A stretch of 64,000 nt of DNA, from NCBI GenBank assembly GCA_022009835.1, contig CP091726.1, positions 682,001-746,000 of the forward strand, read 5' to 3'. A program made the position numbers and the translations under genes. Source of the stretch: Bacilli bacterium (GTDB taxonomy: Bacteria > Bacillota_I > Bacilli_A > RF39 > UBA660). Positions 9,722-17,880 of this stretch are shown one piece after another. The notes under the pieces are model-generated. The model saw nothing but the letters and a program-made list of their open reading frames with translations. It did no database searches and had not been told where the DNA came from. Each line of letters begins with the position of its first letter. Within the stretch, counting starts at the first letter, position 1.

Positions 9722-9891
9722 AAATATATTTTTAAGAAGTATTTAGAAGAATACTTTAATATAAATGTTAATCGCTTCCGAGTGGTGCGAGTAATAAATG
9801 ATCTCGGTTGTAAATGTTAGGACCTATATGAGAATATTATAATACACTAAAAGAAACTATTAAATATTTTTACAAAAAGTGTAATAAATGA
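9722..9891 (+). other. Intergenic stretch with unassigned secondary structure
   Basis: No open frame was supported. AAGTATT/AATACTT (about 9736-9758) can form a hairpin, and near 9778-9811 CCGAG can pair with CTCGG around a GTGGTGCGAG segment. The latter faintly recalls a T-box antiterminator, but without the full conserved core or a T run. Function unknown. Confidence 0.3.
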
Positions 9892-9919
9892 TTGACAAAA
9901 CATAAAAATAAATTATATA
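9892..9919 (+). promoter_or_regulatory. Promoter of the nucleoside phosphorylase gene
   Basis: TTGACA (9892-9897), 16 bases, TATATA (9914-9919). The predicted transcript begins near 9926, just before the structured leader. Confidence 0.6.
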
Positions 9920-9929
9920 GTTATAACAA

Positions 9930-10038
9930 GTGAGGAGATATATAAAGCTATCTCGGGATAAAACCTACACGTATTTTATAATTAATAAAATCCGGAGTCA
10001 CTATTCTTATATGGAATAGTTGCCTTCGGTTTTTTCTA
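9930..10038 (+). promoter_or_regulatory. Riboswitch-like leader ending in a strong terminator
   Basis: A GAGATA/TATCTC hairpin and an ATTTTAT/ATAAAAT hairpin are followed by a long terminator: CCGGAG + CTATTC on one side, GAATAG + CTTCGG on the other, then TTTTTT (about 9991-10038), ending about 36 bases before the ATG. The terminator lies between promoter and gene, the usual layout for transcription attenuation. I could not match the upstream part to a riboswitch class I know (purine, preQ1, SAM, THF, TPP and guanidine cores are not evident). Confidence 0.6.
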
Positions 10039-10073
10039 TATGTGATATTAATAAAAGAAAGGAAGTAGATAAA

Positions 10074-10865
10074 ATGATTAAGTTTAGTGAAGAAGAAGGA
10101 TTTATTAAGGCTCATGGTATTAAATTTAGAGAAGGACAAGATAAAAATATTAAGTTACCTAAGGTAGCAGTGGGAGTATTTTCTAGACATTTATTTGATG
10201 ATGTTATAGAAAAATATAGTGCCCTTGAAGTTGGATATTTTTCATGTGCTAATATGGAAAGGAATATTTATATAATAAAATACAAAAGACATCGAAATAG
10301 TTTTTCTTTATGGCAGGAGTAAGTGGTCCTTGGATTGCCGGCGATATTGAAGAATTATATTCTGCTGGTGTTCAAAAAGTTATTATTTTTGGAAACTGCG
10401 GAGTACTTGATTCTAAAATAGAAGATTGTAGTATTATAATTCCTACTAAAGGATTTAGAGATGAAGGAACCAGTTATCATTATGTTTCACCTAGTGAAAC
10501 AATACAAATTAATCCTGATTATAAAGAAGATTTTTATTAAGATATTAAACGAATATAATTTTTGTTTATACTGAAGGATTTACTTGGACGACTGATGCCT
10601 TCTATCGAGAAACAAAAGATAAAATGAAATATTTTAAAGATAATGGAGCAGTCTGTGTAGAAATGGAAGGTACAGTAATTGCTTCGGTTTGTCAAAGATT
10701 AAATATGAAATATTTTTACTTTTTTTACTATGCCGGAGATAATCTAGATAGTACTGTATGGGACAAAAGAAGTCTAGAAGGTCTTATAAATTTTTGATAA
10801 GAAAAAAAGAAGTATTATTACTTGCTCTAGAATTAGCAGTAATCTTAAATGAAGATAAATATTAA
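10074..10865 (+). CDS. Nucleoside phosphorylase family protein
   Basis: PNP/UDP phosphorylase fold enzyme, which cleaves nucleosides with phosphate (or, in the nucleosidase branch, with water). Seen: a MAGVSGPWIAGDIEEL loop, the VIIFGNCGVL strand-turn typical of the family and the substrate-ribose segment VCVEMEGTVIASVC, with the conserved M-E pair. About 260 residues. Frame breaks lie near 10290, 10540 and 10795. AGGAAGTAGAT precedes the ATG. The base specificity is unclear; the leader upstream suggests control by a metabolite. Confidence 0.82.
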
Positions 10866-10884
10866 AAGAAAGGAAGTGGATAAG

Positions 10885-12031
10885 ATGAATAGATTAATAT
10901 TGTCAGAATATGATAATAGTATTGTTAGTTTAGCATCTAGTATTAGAAGATATTTTGAACTTGATGTCTATCATAACACTTTAGATGATATTGATAAAAT
11001 ATTAGAAGAATATAAACCAAGAAATATAGTTGTTTTTATTGTTTTGATGGAATGGGATCAAGATTAATAAAAAAATTATTAGGAGAAAATAGTTTTTCTA
11101 TATAGAAATATGTTAAAAAGAAATATCTTCAGTAGTACCTTCTACTACAACTGCTTCAACAACATCAATGCTTACTGGTCTTACACCAGTAGAACATGGT
11201 TGGCTTGCTTGGGACTTATATTTTAAAAAAGAAAATAAAATAGTAACAATGTTTACTAATAAGATTAAAGATACTGATATAGATGCTGATAGTGTATCAT
11301 TAGCTAGAAAAATATTTTTCCGTATAAAAAAATATTTGTGAATTAATAAATGAAAAAAAGGCAAATATTATTCAAAAAAATAATTGCTCCATTTAATGAA
11401 AAATAAATATGAAGATATCGATGATATGATAAGTAAAATTAAAAGTAGTTTAAATGTTAAAGATAAAAATTATATTTATGTATATAATCCTGAACCAGAT
11501 ACTACTATGCATATTACTGGTACTGATAGTAAAGAGACTAGAGATTATTTTGAGTTGATTAATAAAAAAGTAGAAGAATTATATAATACTATATCTGATG
11601 ATACATTACTTATTGTAGTAGCAGATCATGGTCATATTAATTGTTATACTATTATATTAGAAGATTATAAAGATATATTTGATACACTTGATGGAGATGT
11701 CTTTTTTTGAAGGAAGATTATGTAGTTTTAAAATCAAAGATGGTAGAGAGGAAGAATTTGTTTATCTATTTAATAAATATTTTTAGTAATTATTTTTGTA
11801 TTAATGACTAAAGAAGAACTTATTAATAGTAAGTTATTAGGTAATGGTACTGAACATAAATACTTTAGAGATTCACTAGGAGATTATTTTTGCTTTTAGC
11901 CTATAGTAATAAATGTTTCAAGTATAGAAATGTAGGTCATATTCATAAGTCAACTCATGCGGGTTTTTACTGAAGATGAGATGAAGATACCATTAATAGT
12001 TTTAAATAAGTGTAAAGTTAAGAGAAAGTAG
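10885..12031 (+). CDS. Alkaline-phosphatase-superfamily phosphodiesterase/nucleotide pyrophosphatase
   Basis: Type I phosphodiesterase family. An early FDGMGSRL carries the first metal Asp, TTTASTTSMLTGLTPVEHGW holds the nucleophile Thr region, and VVADHGHINCYT and a late STHAGF bind the second metal. About 380 residues, no signal peptide, so probably cytoplasmic. Frame breaks lie near 11040, 11085-11125, 11325, 11380, 11705, 11785, 11895 and 11965. It starts 20 bases after the phosphorylase gene, so the pair may act on related nucleotides. The substrate is inferred only from family and context. Confidence 0.8.
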
Positions 12032-12039
12032 GTGATGTT

Positions 12040-12690
12040 ATGATAATATTGTTTAGTGGTTGTGATAAAGTAAAGGGATTTAATTCTAGAATAAAAGAAG
12101 TTATAAATAAAGAATTAGATAGATATAATAGTATGGTTATTATTTGTGCTAGTGATGATTATAGTAAGAATGATACTTTAATAGATGGTACTAGTGATAA
12201 AATAGGTATAAGAAGTATGTTTAATAGTATTAAAGAATTTCATTTAATAGATGAAAGGACTTCTATTAACGATATGATAAATATAATAAAGAAAGTAGAT
12301 ATTATATATTTATTTGGAGGTAATCCTTTAATACAATTAGATATAATAAAAAGAATAGATTATAAAGAATTATTTAAAGATAAAATCTTACTTGGTATGT
12401 CTGCGGGTAGTATGAACTTAGGTAAGATAGGGTATTATTCTAAAGATGATGATTATGATAAGACATTCTTCTATGAAGGATTAGGTTTTACTGATATAAC
12501 GATTGATCCTCATTTTGATATTAATAATAGAAAGCAAGTAAATGAAATAGTTAATAGTTCTTATAAACATAGAATAATAGGTTTACCTAATGATTCTTGT
12601 ATAGTAATAAAAAGATAATGAAATATATTATATTAATAATTATTTTTGTAGTAGAAGATGGTAAAAATTGAAGAAAGAAAAAGGAGATGA
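12040..12690 (+). CDS. Peptidase S51-like protein, copy 2
   Basis: 192 residues are open, and about 24 more (DNEIYYINNYF...) continue after one frame break near 12610. Seen: a YLFGGNPL loop, nucleophile elbow LGMSAGSMN and DPHFDINNR with the family His. It follows the phosphodiesterase stop by eight bases. It differs clearly from copy 1 and is most like copy 3. It could be a dipeptidase or a related hydrolase, since S51 relatives without tested activity are common. Confidence 0.78.
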
Positions 12691-12695
12691 TTTAT

Positions 12696-13259
12696 ATGAA
12701 GAATATAGGAACAGTAGAGTTAGAATCAAATAGACTTCTATTTAGAAAAGCAAGTACTAGTGATTCTAATGCTATGTTTAATAATTGGGCTAATGATAAA
12801 GAGGTAACTAAGTATTTAAGATGGGATGCTTATGAAAAAGAAGAAGATACTATAAAATTTCTTAATTATTTAGAGAATAGTTATAAGGAAGATAATTTTT
12901 ATAACTGGATGGTAATACCAAAAGAGGAAGGAGTTCCTATTGGAACAATTGGGGCAGTAGATATTGATGTTAATAATAATACTGTAGAAATAGGACACTG
13001 CTACGGAAGAAGTTTTTGGAATAAAGGATATGGTACTGAGGCTTTAACTAGAATAATAAAGTTCTTTTTCGAAGAAGTAGAGGTAGAAACTATATATGCT
13101 TATTATGTAGATGGAAACTCCGCTAGCGGAAAAGTATTAGAAAAAAAGTAGGAATGAAGTATGAAGGTATTCTTAGAAAAAAAGAGTATATGATAAAGTT
13201 ACTAAAAAAAGCAAGCAGATTTAATTAGTTATTCTATTACTCGTGATGATTATTTTTAA
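12696..13259 (+). CDS. RimJ/RimL-type GNAT acetyltransferase
   Basis: ESNRLLFRKASTSD is the classic RimL N-terminus. VEIGHCYGRSFWNKGYGTEAL includes motif A (Q/RxxGxG/A form, here NKGYGT), and the end GKVLEKVGMKYEGILRKKEYM is the family finish. About 187 residues. Frame breaks lie near 13145 and 13205. AAGGAGATGATT precedes ATG 12696. Members acetylate protein N-termini, amino acids or antibiotics; the target is unknown. Confidence 0.83.
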
Positions 13260-13327
13260 ATAAACTATAAAATGTTTACTTTTGATAATATATCATGATA
13301 AAAATGATATTATGAATGGAGGTAAGT

Positions 13328-13989
13328 ATGAAAAATTAATTATATGTTTAGTAGAATAGATAGAGATAAAGGGTTTAATGATAATCAAAAGAAGTATATT
13401 AATGAAGATATTAAGAATAATATGTCTATTACTTTTTATAGCTAGTTTATTTGATGAATATGAAAGAAATGATACTCAGGTTAAAGAAATTATTAATGTA
13501 TTTAAAAAAATATAGATATTAATTTTTAAAGAAGTACATTTAATAGATAATAGAGTATCTAAAGAAGATGCTTATAAATATATAGAAAAACAGATATAGT
13601 TTATTTAATGGGTGGTAGTCCAGAATTAGAAATGAAATCTATTATAGAATATAACTTATTTAATATATTAAGGAATAGAAATGGTATTACTATTGGTACT
13701 AGTGCAGGTGCTATGAATCAAACAGATAGAGTAATATATAAAGATGATTTTTAAAAAAACTATGAATTAGTAGATTATCAAGGACTTGGTTTTATTGATT
13801 TAGATATATATCCTCACTTTGATATTGATAATAAAGAATATATGGACGAAGTATTTGAAGTTAGTAAATATACTAGAATAATAGGATTACCTAATGAATC
13901 ATTTATTAGGGTAAAAAGATAGTGATATAGATTTTGTAGGTAAGTATTATTTTTATAGAGAATGGTATAATGGAATAAAAATATTATGA
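13328..13989 (+). CDS. Peptidase S51-like protein, copy 3
   Basis: Reconstructed from several frames (breaks near 13340, 13440, 13508, 13530, 13592, 13750 and 13915). Seen: VYLMGGSPELEM, nucleophile elbow IGTSAGAMN, YPHFDIDNKEYM and RIIGLPNESF, closely parallel to copy 2. GGAGGTAAGT precedes ATG 13328. The TGA at 13987-13989 lies within the first stem of tandem stem-loop copy 3. Confidence 0.72.
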
Positions 13990-14043
13990 TAGAGACTATT
14001 ATAGAGGCTCTATCATACCACGGAAGACTATAGGCTGAAGTGG
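13985..14043 (-). repeat. Tandem stem-loop element, copy 3
   Basis: TATGATAGAG/CTCTATCATA (13985-14017), then CCAC...GTGG (14018-14043) with the AGACTATAGGCT core. It is nearly identical to copies 1 and 2 and overlaps the stop of the S51 gene. Confidence 0.8.
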
Positions 14044-14057
14044 AAAAGAAGGAAAAT

Positions 14058-14862
14058 ATGAAAGAAATAGTAGATGAAAAGAATAATAAAATAATAGGTA
14101 ATGTTAATTTAGATAATTCTAAAGTAAAGTTTATAGGTAGTAATAATGTTTTTATATATCAATGATGAAATAACTTTAGTTAATTCTAGTATAGAATTTA
14201 GAGGAGATAATTCACTAGTATATTTATGTAAAACAACAGAAAAAAAATAACTGTAGATATAAAACTATATAATAATTCCACTATTTACTTTGGAAAGAAT
14301 ATTTGGATAAATAAAGGGGTTAAAAATAGTTATATCTGAACAAACTAATTTGTTTATTGGTAAAAAAATTGTATGATAGCTCCTGAATGTTGTTTTTAGA
14401 AGTGCAGATCCACATATAATATATGATATTAATACTAAGAAAAAGAATAAATCAAAGTAAAAAGTATTTTTTTATTGGTGATCATGTTTGGATTGGTCAA
14501 GGAATAATGGTATTAAAGAATGCTATGGTAGGATCGGGAGCAGTTATTGGAGCTAAAAAGTTTAATAACAAATAAAAAAAATATAATTCAAATACTATAT
14601 ATGGTGGAAGTCCTGCTAAAAAAAGATAAAAGAAGGTATATTCTTTATTCATGATGATTGTCATAGATTCTTAGATGAAGATATTGAAAAAAATATGAGT
14701 ATAATGATACCGATAAATATATTTATAATAGAGATAGTACTACTACTGAATTTGAGGATATTGAGAATAATTTAAGAGGTACTTCTATTAAAGATAGAAT
14801 TGATTATTTAGATAAGATTACTTTTAAATAATGATAAGAATAGATTTTATATTGGTGATTAG
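14058..14862 (+). CDS. Left-handed beta-helix (hexapeptide) acyltransferase
   Basis: The protein shows hexapeptide-repeat character in its middle (IYFGKNIWINKGVKI, LFIGKNCMIAPEC) and the catalytic-region pattern SADPHIIYD followed by IFIGDHVWIGQGIMVLKNA, VGSGAVIGAKSL and YGGSPAKKIK. This is the layout of maltose/serine-type O-acetyltransferases, with His in the active-site loop. About 268 residues with a C-terminal tail rich in Asp and Asn. Frame breaks are many (14155, 14245, 14325, 14372, 14393, 14465, 14568, 14620, 14695, 14825). GGAAAAT precedes the ATG. The substrate is unknown. Confidence 0.78.
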
Positions 14863-14892
14863 ATAATAAGTAGTTGAAAGGTTGGTGTTATA

Positions 14893-15437
14893 ATGAAGAT
14901 TATATTTATTTCAGATATACATGGAATAACTAATAATTTGAATGTAATAGATAAAGTAATGGAAGAAGATAATATTGATATGTTGGTATGTTTAGGTGAT
15001 CTATATTATACTGGTCCAACTTATAGTAATAAATATAATATTAATAGTAGTGAAGTACTTGAATTTTTAACAAAATACCAAAGTAAATTAATTTGTATGA
15101 TGGGAAATTGTGATTCTTCGGTGGATATTAAAGCGAGCGATTTTCCTATTTGTGAAGGAATATCTTTAATTAATACTGATGGGTTGGATATATATATTAC
15201 TCATGGAAATAAGTATAATTTTTGGAATATGATAGAAAATTTAATCGTAACGGAATATTAGTTTATGGTCATGAACACATTCCTTATATTAAGAAGAAAG
15301 AAAATATGATTTATATAAATGTAGGATCGATATCATTACCAAGAAATGATAACAAACCAACATATGCTATTTATGATAAAAAGAAATTTACTATCTATGA
15401 TGTTGAGGGCAATATAGTCGATAGTATAGAATTGTAG
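14893..15437 (+). CDS. YfcE/MJ0936-type metallophosphoesterase
   Basis: Calcineurin-like phosphoesterase of about 180 residues. FISDIHG (first metal ligands), CLGDLYYTGP, MMGNCDS, YITHGNKY and VYGHEHIP give the complete metal-binding set, and INVGSISLPRN is the family finish. One frame break near 15220 divides the open frame. YfcE-like enzymes hydrolyse phosphodiesters in vitro. It follows the acyltransferase by 30 bases and precedes the histidine phosphatase by eight, so the genes are probably one operon. Confidence 0.85.
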
Positions 15438-15445
15438 GTGAAAAA

Positions 15446-15987
15446 ATGAAAACAGAACTTATATATTTTGTTCATGGTACTACTTATGATAATGCTAGTA
15501 AAAGGTGTTCTGGCTGGAAACAAGTAGAACTTAATGAACTTGGAAAAAGAACAAGCTCTTAATTTAGGAAATGTTAATAAAGATATTAAGTTTGATGTTA
15601 TATTTACATCAGATTTAATAAGAGCAATAGATAGTGCTAATATTGCTTTTCCTAATGTTAAGAAAATTCAAGATAAAAGATTAAGAGAATGTAATTATGG
15701 AGATTTAGATGGTGAAGATAAGAACTTAATTGTCTATGAAAAATCATATTGATGTACCATTTCCTAATGGTGAGTCTTTAAAAGATGTTGAAGTAAGAGT
15801 ACAAAGTTTTATTAATGATATACTAAAAAGAATATAAAAGGTAAAAACAATAGGTATTGTAGCACATAGGGCTCCTCAGCTGGCATTTGAGGTTATTACG
15901 AAAAATATAAGCTGGGAGACTGCAAATGAAAATGACTGGCGTAAAACAGGTGATTGGAAGCCAGGATGGAAATATGAAATTGATTAA
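15446..15987 (+). CDS. Histidine phosphatase (phosphoglycerate mutase-like) family protein
   Basis: About 180 residues. The phosphohistidine motif reads YFVHGTT, with His and Gly kept but no Arg before the His as in the usual RHGE. FTSDLIRAIDSANIAF, RLRECNYGDLDG and GIVAHRAPQLA supply the remaining active-site pieces, including the second His. The W-rich C-terminus (SWETANENDWRKTGDW) is particular to this subfamily. Frame breaks lie near 15540, 15738 and 15835. Activity is likely phosphomonoesterase; the substrate is unknown. Confidence 0.78.
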
Positions 15988-16037
15988 GAAATAGGATTTA
16001 ATATCATGACGAGTTTAGAAAGAGAAGAGGTAAGAAA

Positions 16038-16632
16038 ATGAAATATTTAGGCTCAAGAATGTTAGAAACAGACAGGTTAATTTTAAGACCTACTAAAGAA
16101 GAAGATTTAAAAAGTTATTTGGAGTATTCTATGTGATGAGAGAGTGGCAAAAAAATTATCTTGTAGGAAAATTTAATTATGATTGGGAAAAAAAGAGAAA
16201 AAGTATGGCAATATAAAAAAATTAGAAAAAGCAAATAATGAAGATGTATTTCAATGGTCAATAATATTAAAATCAGAAAATAAATGTATTGGTCAGGCTA
16301 GCTGTCAAAAAAGTCATGATGAATTTGGTAATGAAAATAGTGATAATATAAGAGATGTTGGTTGGTTTTTAGATTCTAATTATCATGGTATGGGATATGG
16401 CAGTGAGGTTGCTAAGGCAGTACTTGATTATATGTTTAAAGAAGTACAAATTGATAAAATAGAAACTTGTGTTGCTACTGATAACATAGCATCTTGGATA
16501 GTGATTGAAAAGTTAGGTTTTCATAGAACTAATAAAATAAAAAAAGTTAAGTATACTATTTTAACTGAAGAAGTAGATTGTTACTGCTACGAAATAACAA
16601 GAGAAGAATATTTGAATTTGGAGAGTGAATAA
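16038..16632 (+). CDS. RimL-type GNAT acetyltransferase paired with the MccF-like gene
   Basis: LETDRLILRPTKEED is a RimL N-terminus. DVGWFLDSNYHGMGYGSEVAK contains motif A, and TDNIASWIVIEKLGFHR is the C-terminal acceptor-site segment. About 197 residues; frame breaks near 16118 and 16185. Its TAA shares a base with the ATG of the S66 peptidase (TAATG), so the two are translationally coupled. In microcin C systems the immunity pair is a RimL-like acetyltransferase (MccE C-terminal domain) and MccF, the same two folds as here. Confidence 0.83.
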
Positions 16633-17677
16633 TGATAAAGCCAGCAAGATTAAAAAAAGGGGATATGGTAGCAATTGTTAGTCTTTCAAGTGGAACAGCA
16701 GGAGATGAAATGTTTAAACATAGATACGAGCAAGGAAAAAAAAGAATTGAAGAAGTATTTGGCTTAAAAACTATTACCATGCCTAATGCATTAAAAGGAA
16801 GTGAGTATTTAACTAAACATCCAGAAGCAAGAGCAAATGATCTTATGGATGCATTAAAAGATGAGAATATCAAAGGTATTATCTGTAATATTGGTGGTGC
16901 TGATACCATAAGATTATTACCATATATAGATTTTTGATGTAATTAAAAAAATAATCCTAAAAATATTTATGGGATATTCAGATACAACTGTGAATCATTT
17001 TATGATGTACAAAGCTGGAGTTACATCCTATTATGGCCCTTGTGTAATGTGTCAATTTGCTGAAAATTATGAAATGCACAATTATACAAAAAAATACATT
17101 GAAGAAGTTTTATTTGATAATAAAAAAAGATATTACTATTACTTCTAGCCCAGAGTGGACAAGTGAATTTTTGGATTGGAGTAATGAAGAATATGATTCA
17201 CAAAAAAGAAAAATGTCTCTTGAGGAACATGGCTATGAAATAATTCAAGGCACTGGTAGTTTTGAAGGGGAGTTATTAGGAGGATGCTTAGATGTATTTC
17301 CAATGTTTGTTGGTACATCAATTTGGCCACAAAAGGAAGAATGGAAAAATAAAATATTATTTTTGGAAACGAGTGAAGATGAAGTGTCACCGGATTATGT
17401 TGAATATTATTTAAGAAACCTAATAGCACAAGGGATTATTGATGAAATTAATGGTATACTTATTGGTAAACCTCAAAATGAGATATATTACAATGAGTAT
17501 AAAGAAGTATATAAGAGATTGATATGTGAGGAGGCTGGAAGACCAGATTTGCCAATTTTATATAATGTTAACATTGGTCATACAGATCCAATCTGTATAT
17601 TACCATTAGGACAAAAAATTAAAGTAGATTTAAATAAAAAAGAAATAATTTTTATTGGTACACCAATGAGTGATTAA
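16632..17677 (+). CDS. Peptidase S66, LD-carboxypeptidase/MccF-like
   Basis: About 347 residues. MVAIVSLSSG at the N-terminus, ICNIGGADTIRLLPYIDF, GYSDTTVNHF with the nucleophile Ser, LETSEDEVSP with the catalytic Glu and NIGHTDPICILPLG with the catalytic His complete the Ser-Glu-His triad. The length and the inserted loop region (residues 150-215) fit the MccF branch better than short LdcA. Frame breaks lie near 16936 and 17127. MccF cleaves the peptide-nucleotide bond of microcin C and related aminoacyl-nucleotides; LdcA trims peptidoglycan tetrapeptides. Either role remains possible. Confidence 0.85.
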
Positions 17678-17762
17678 AATGAAGTATTAAATATATTTAA
17701 ATCAAATATGGAAAGTCTTGTAAAAATATATGTAGTTTTTTTATTGATTCTAAATGAAATTT

Positions 17763-17790
17763 GTACTCTAACACATAGAGTACTTTTTTT
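17763..17790 (+). terminator. Terminator after the S66 gene
   Basis: GTACTCTA pairs with TAGAGTAC around ACACA, followed by seven T. Confidence 0.85.
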
Positions 17791-17880
17791 CTTATACCAA
17801 ATTGTGACATTTTTGTATAAATTAACTAGATTTTTTTATTATAAAATCTGCTAAAAATAAAGAAGTAGGATGTGAAATAT

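Noticed and set aside
9778..9811. T-box leader upstream of the nucleoside phosphorylase
   Set aside because: GTGGTGCGAG only partly matches the GGTGGTACCGCG core, and there is no stem I or terminator adjoining it.
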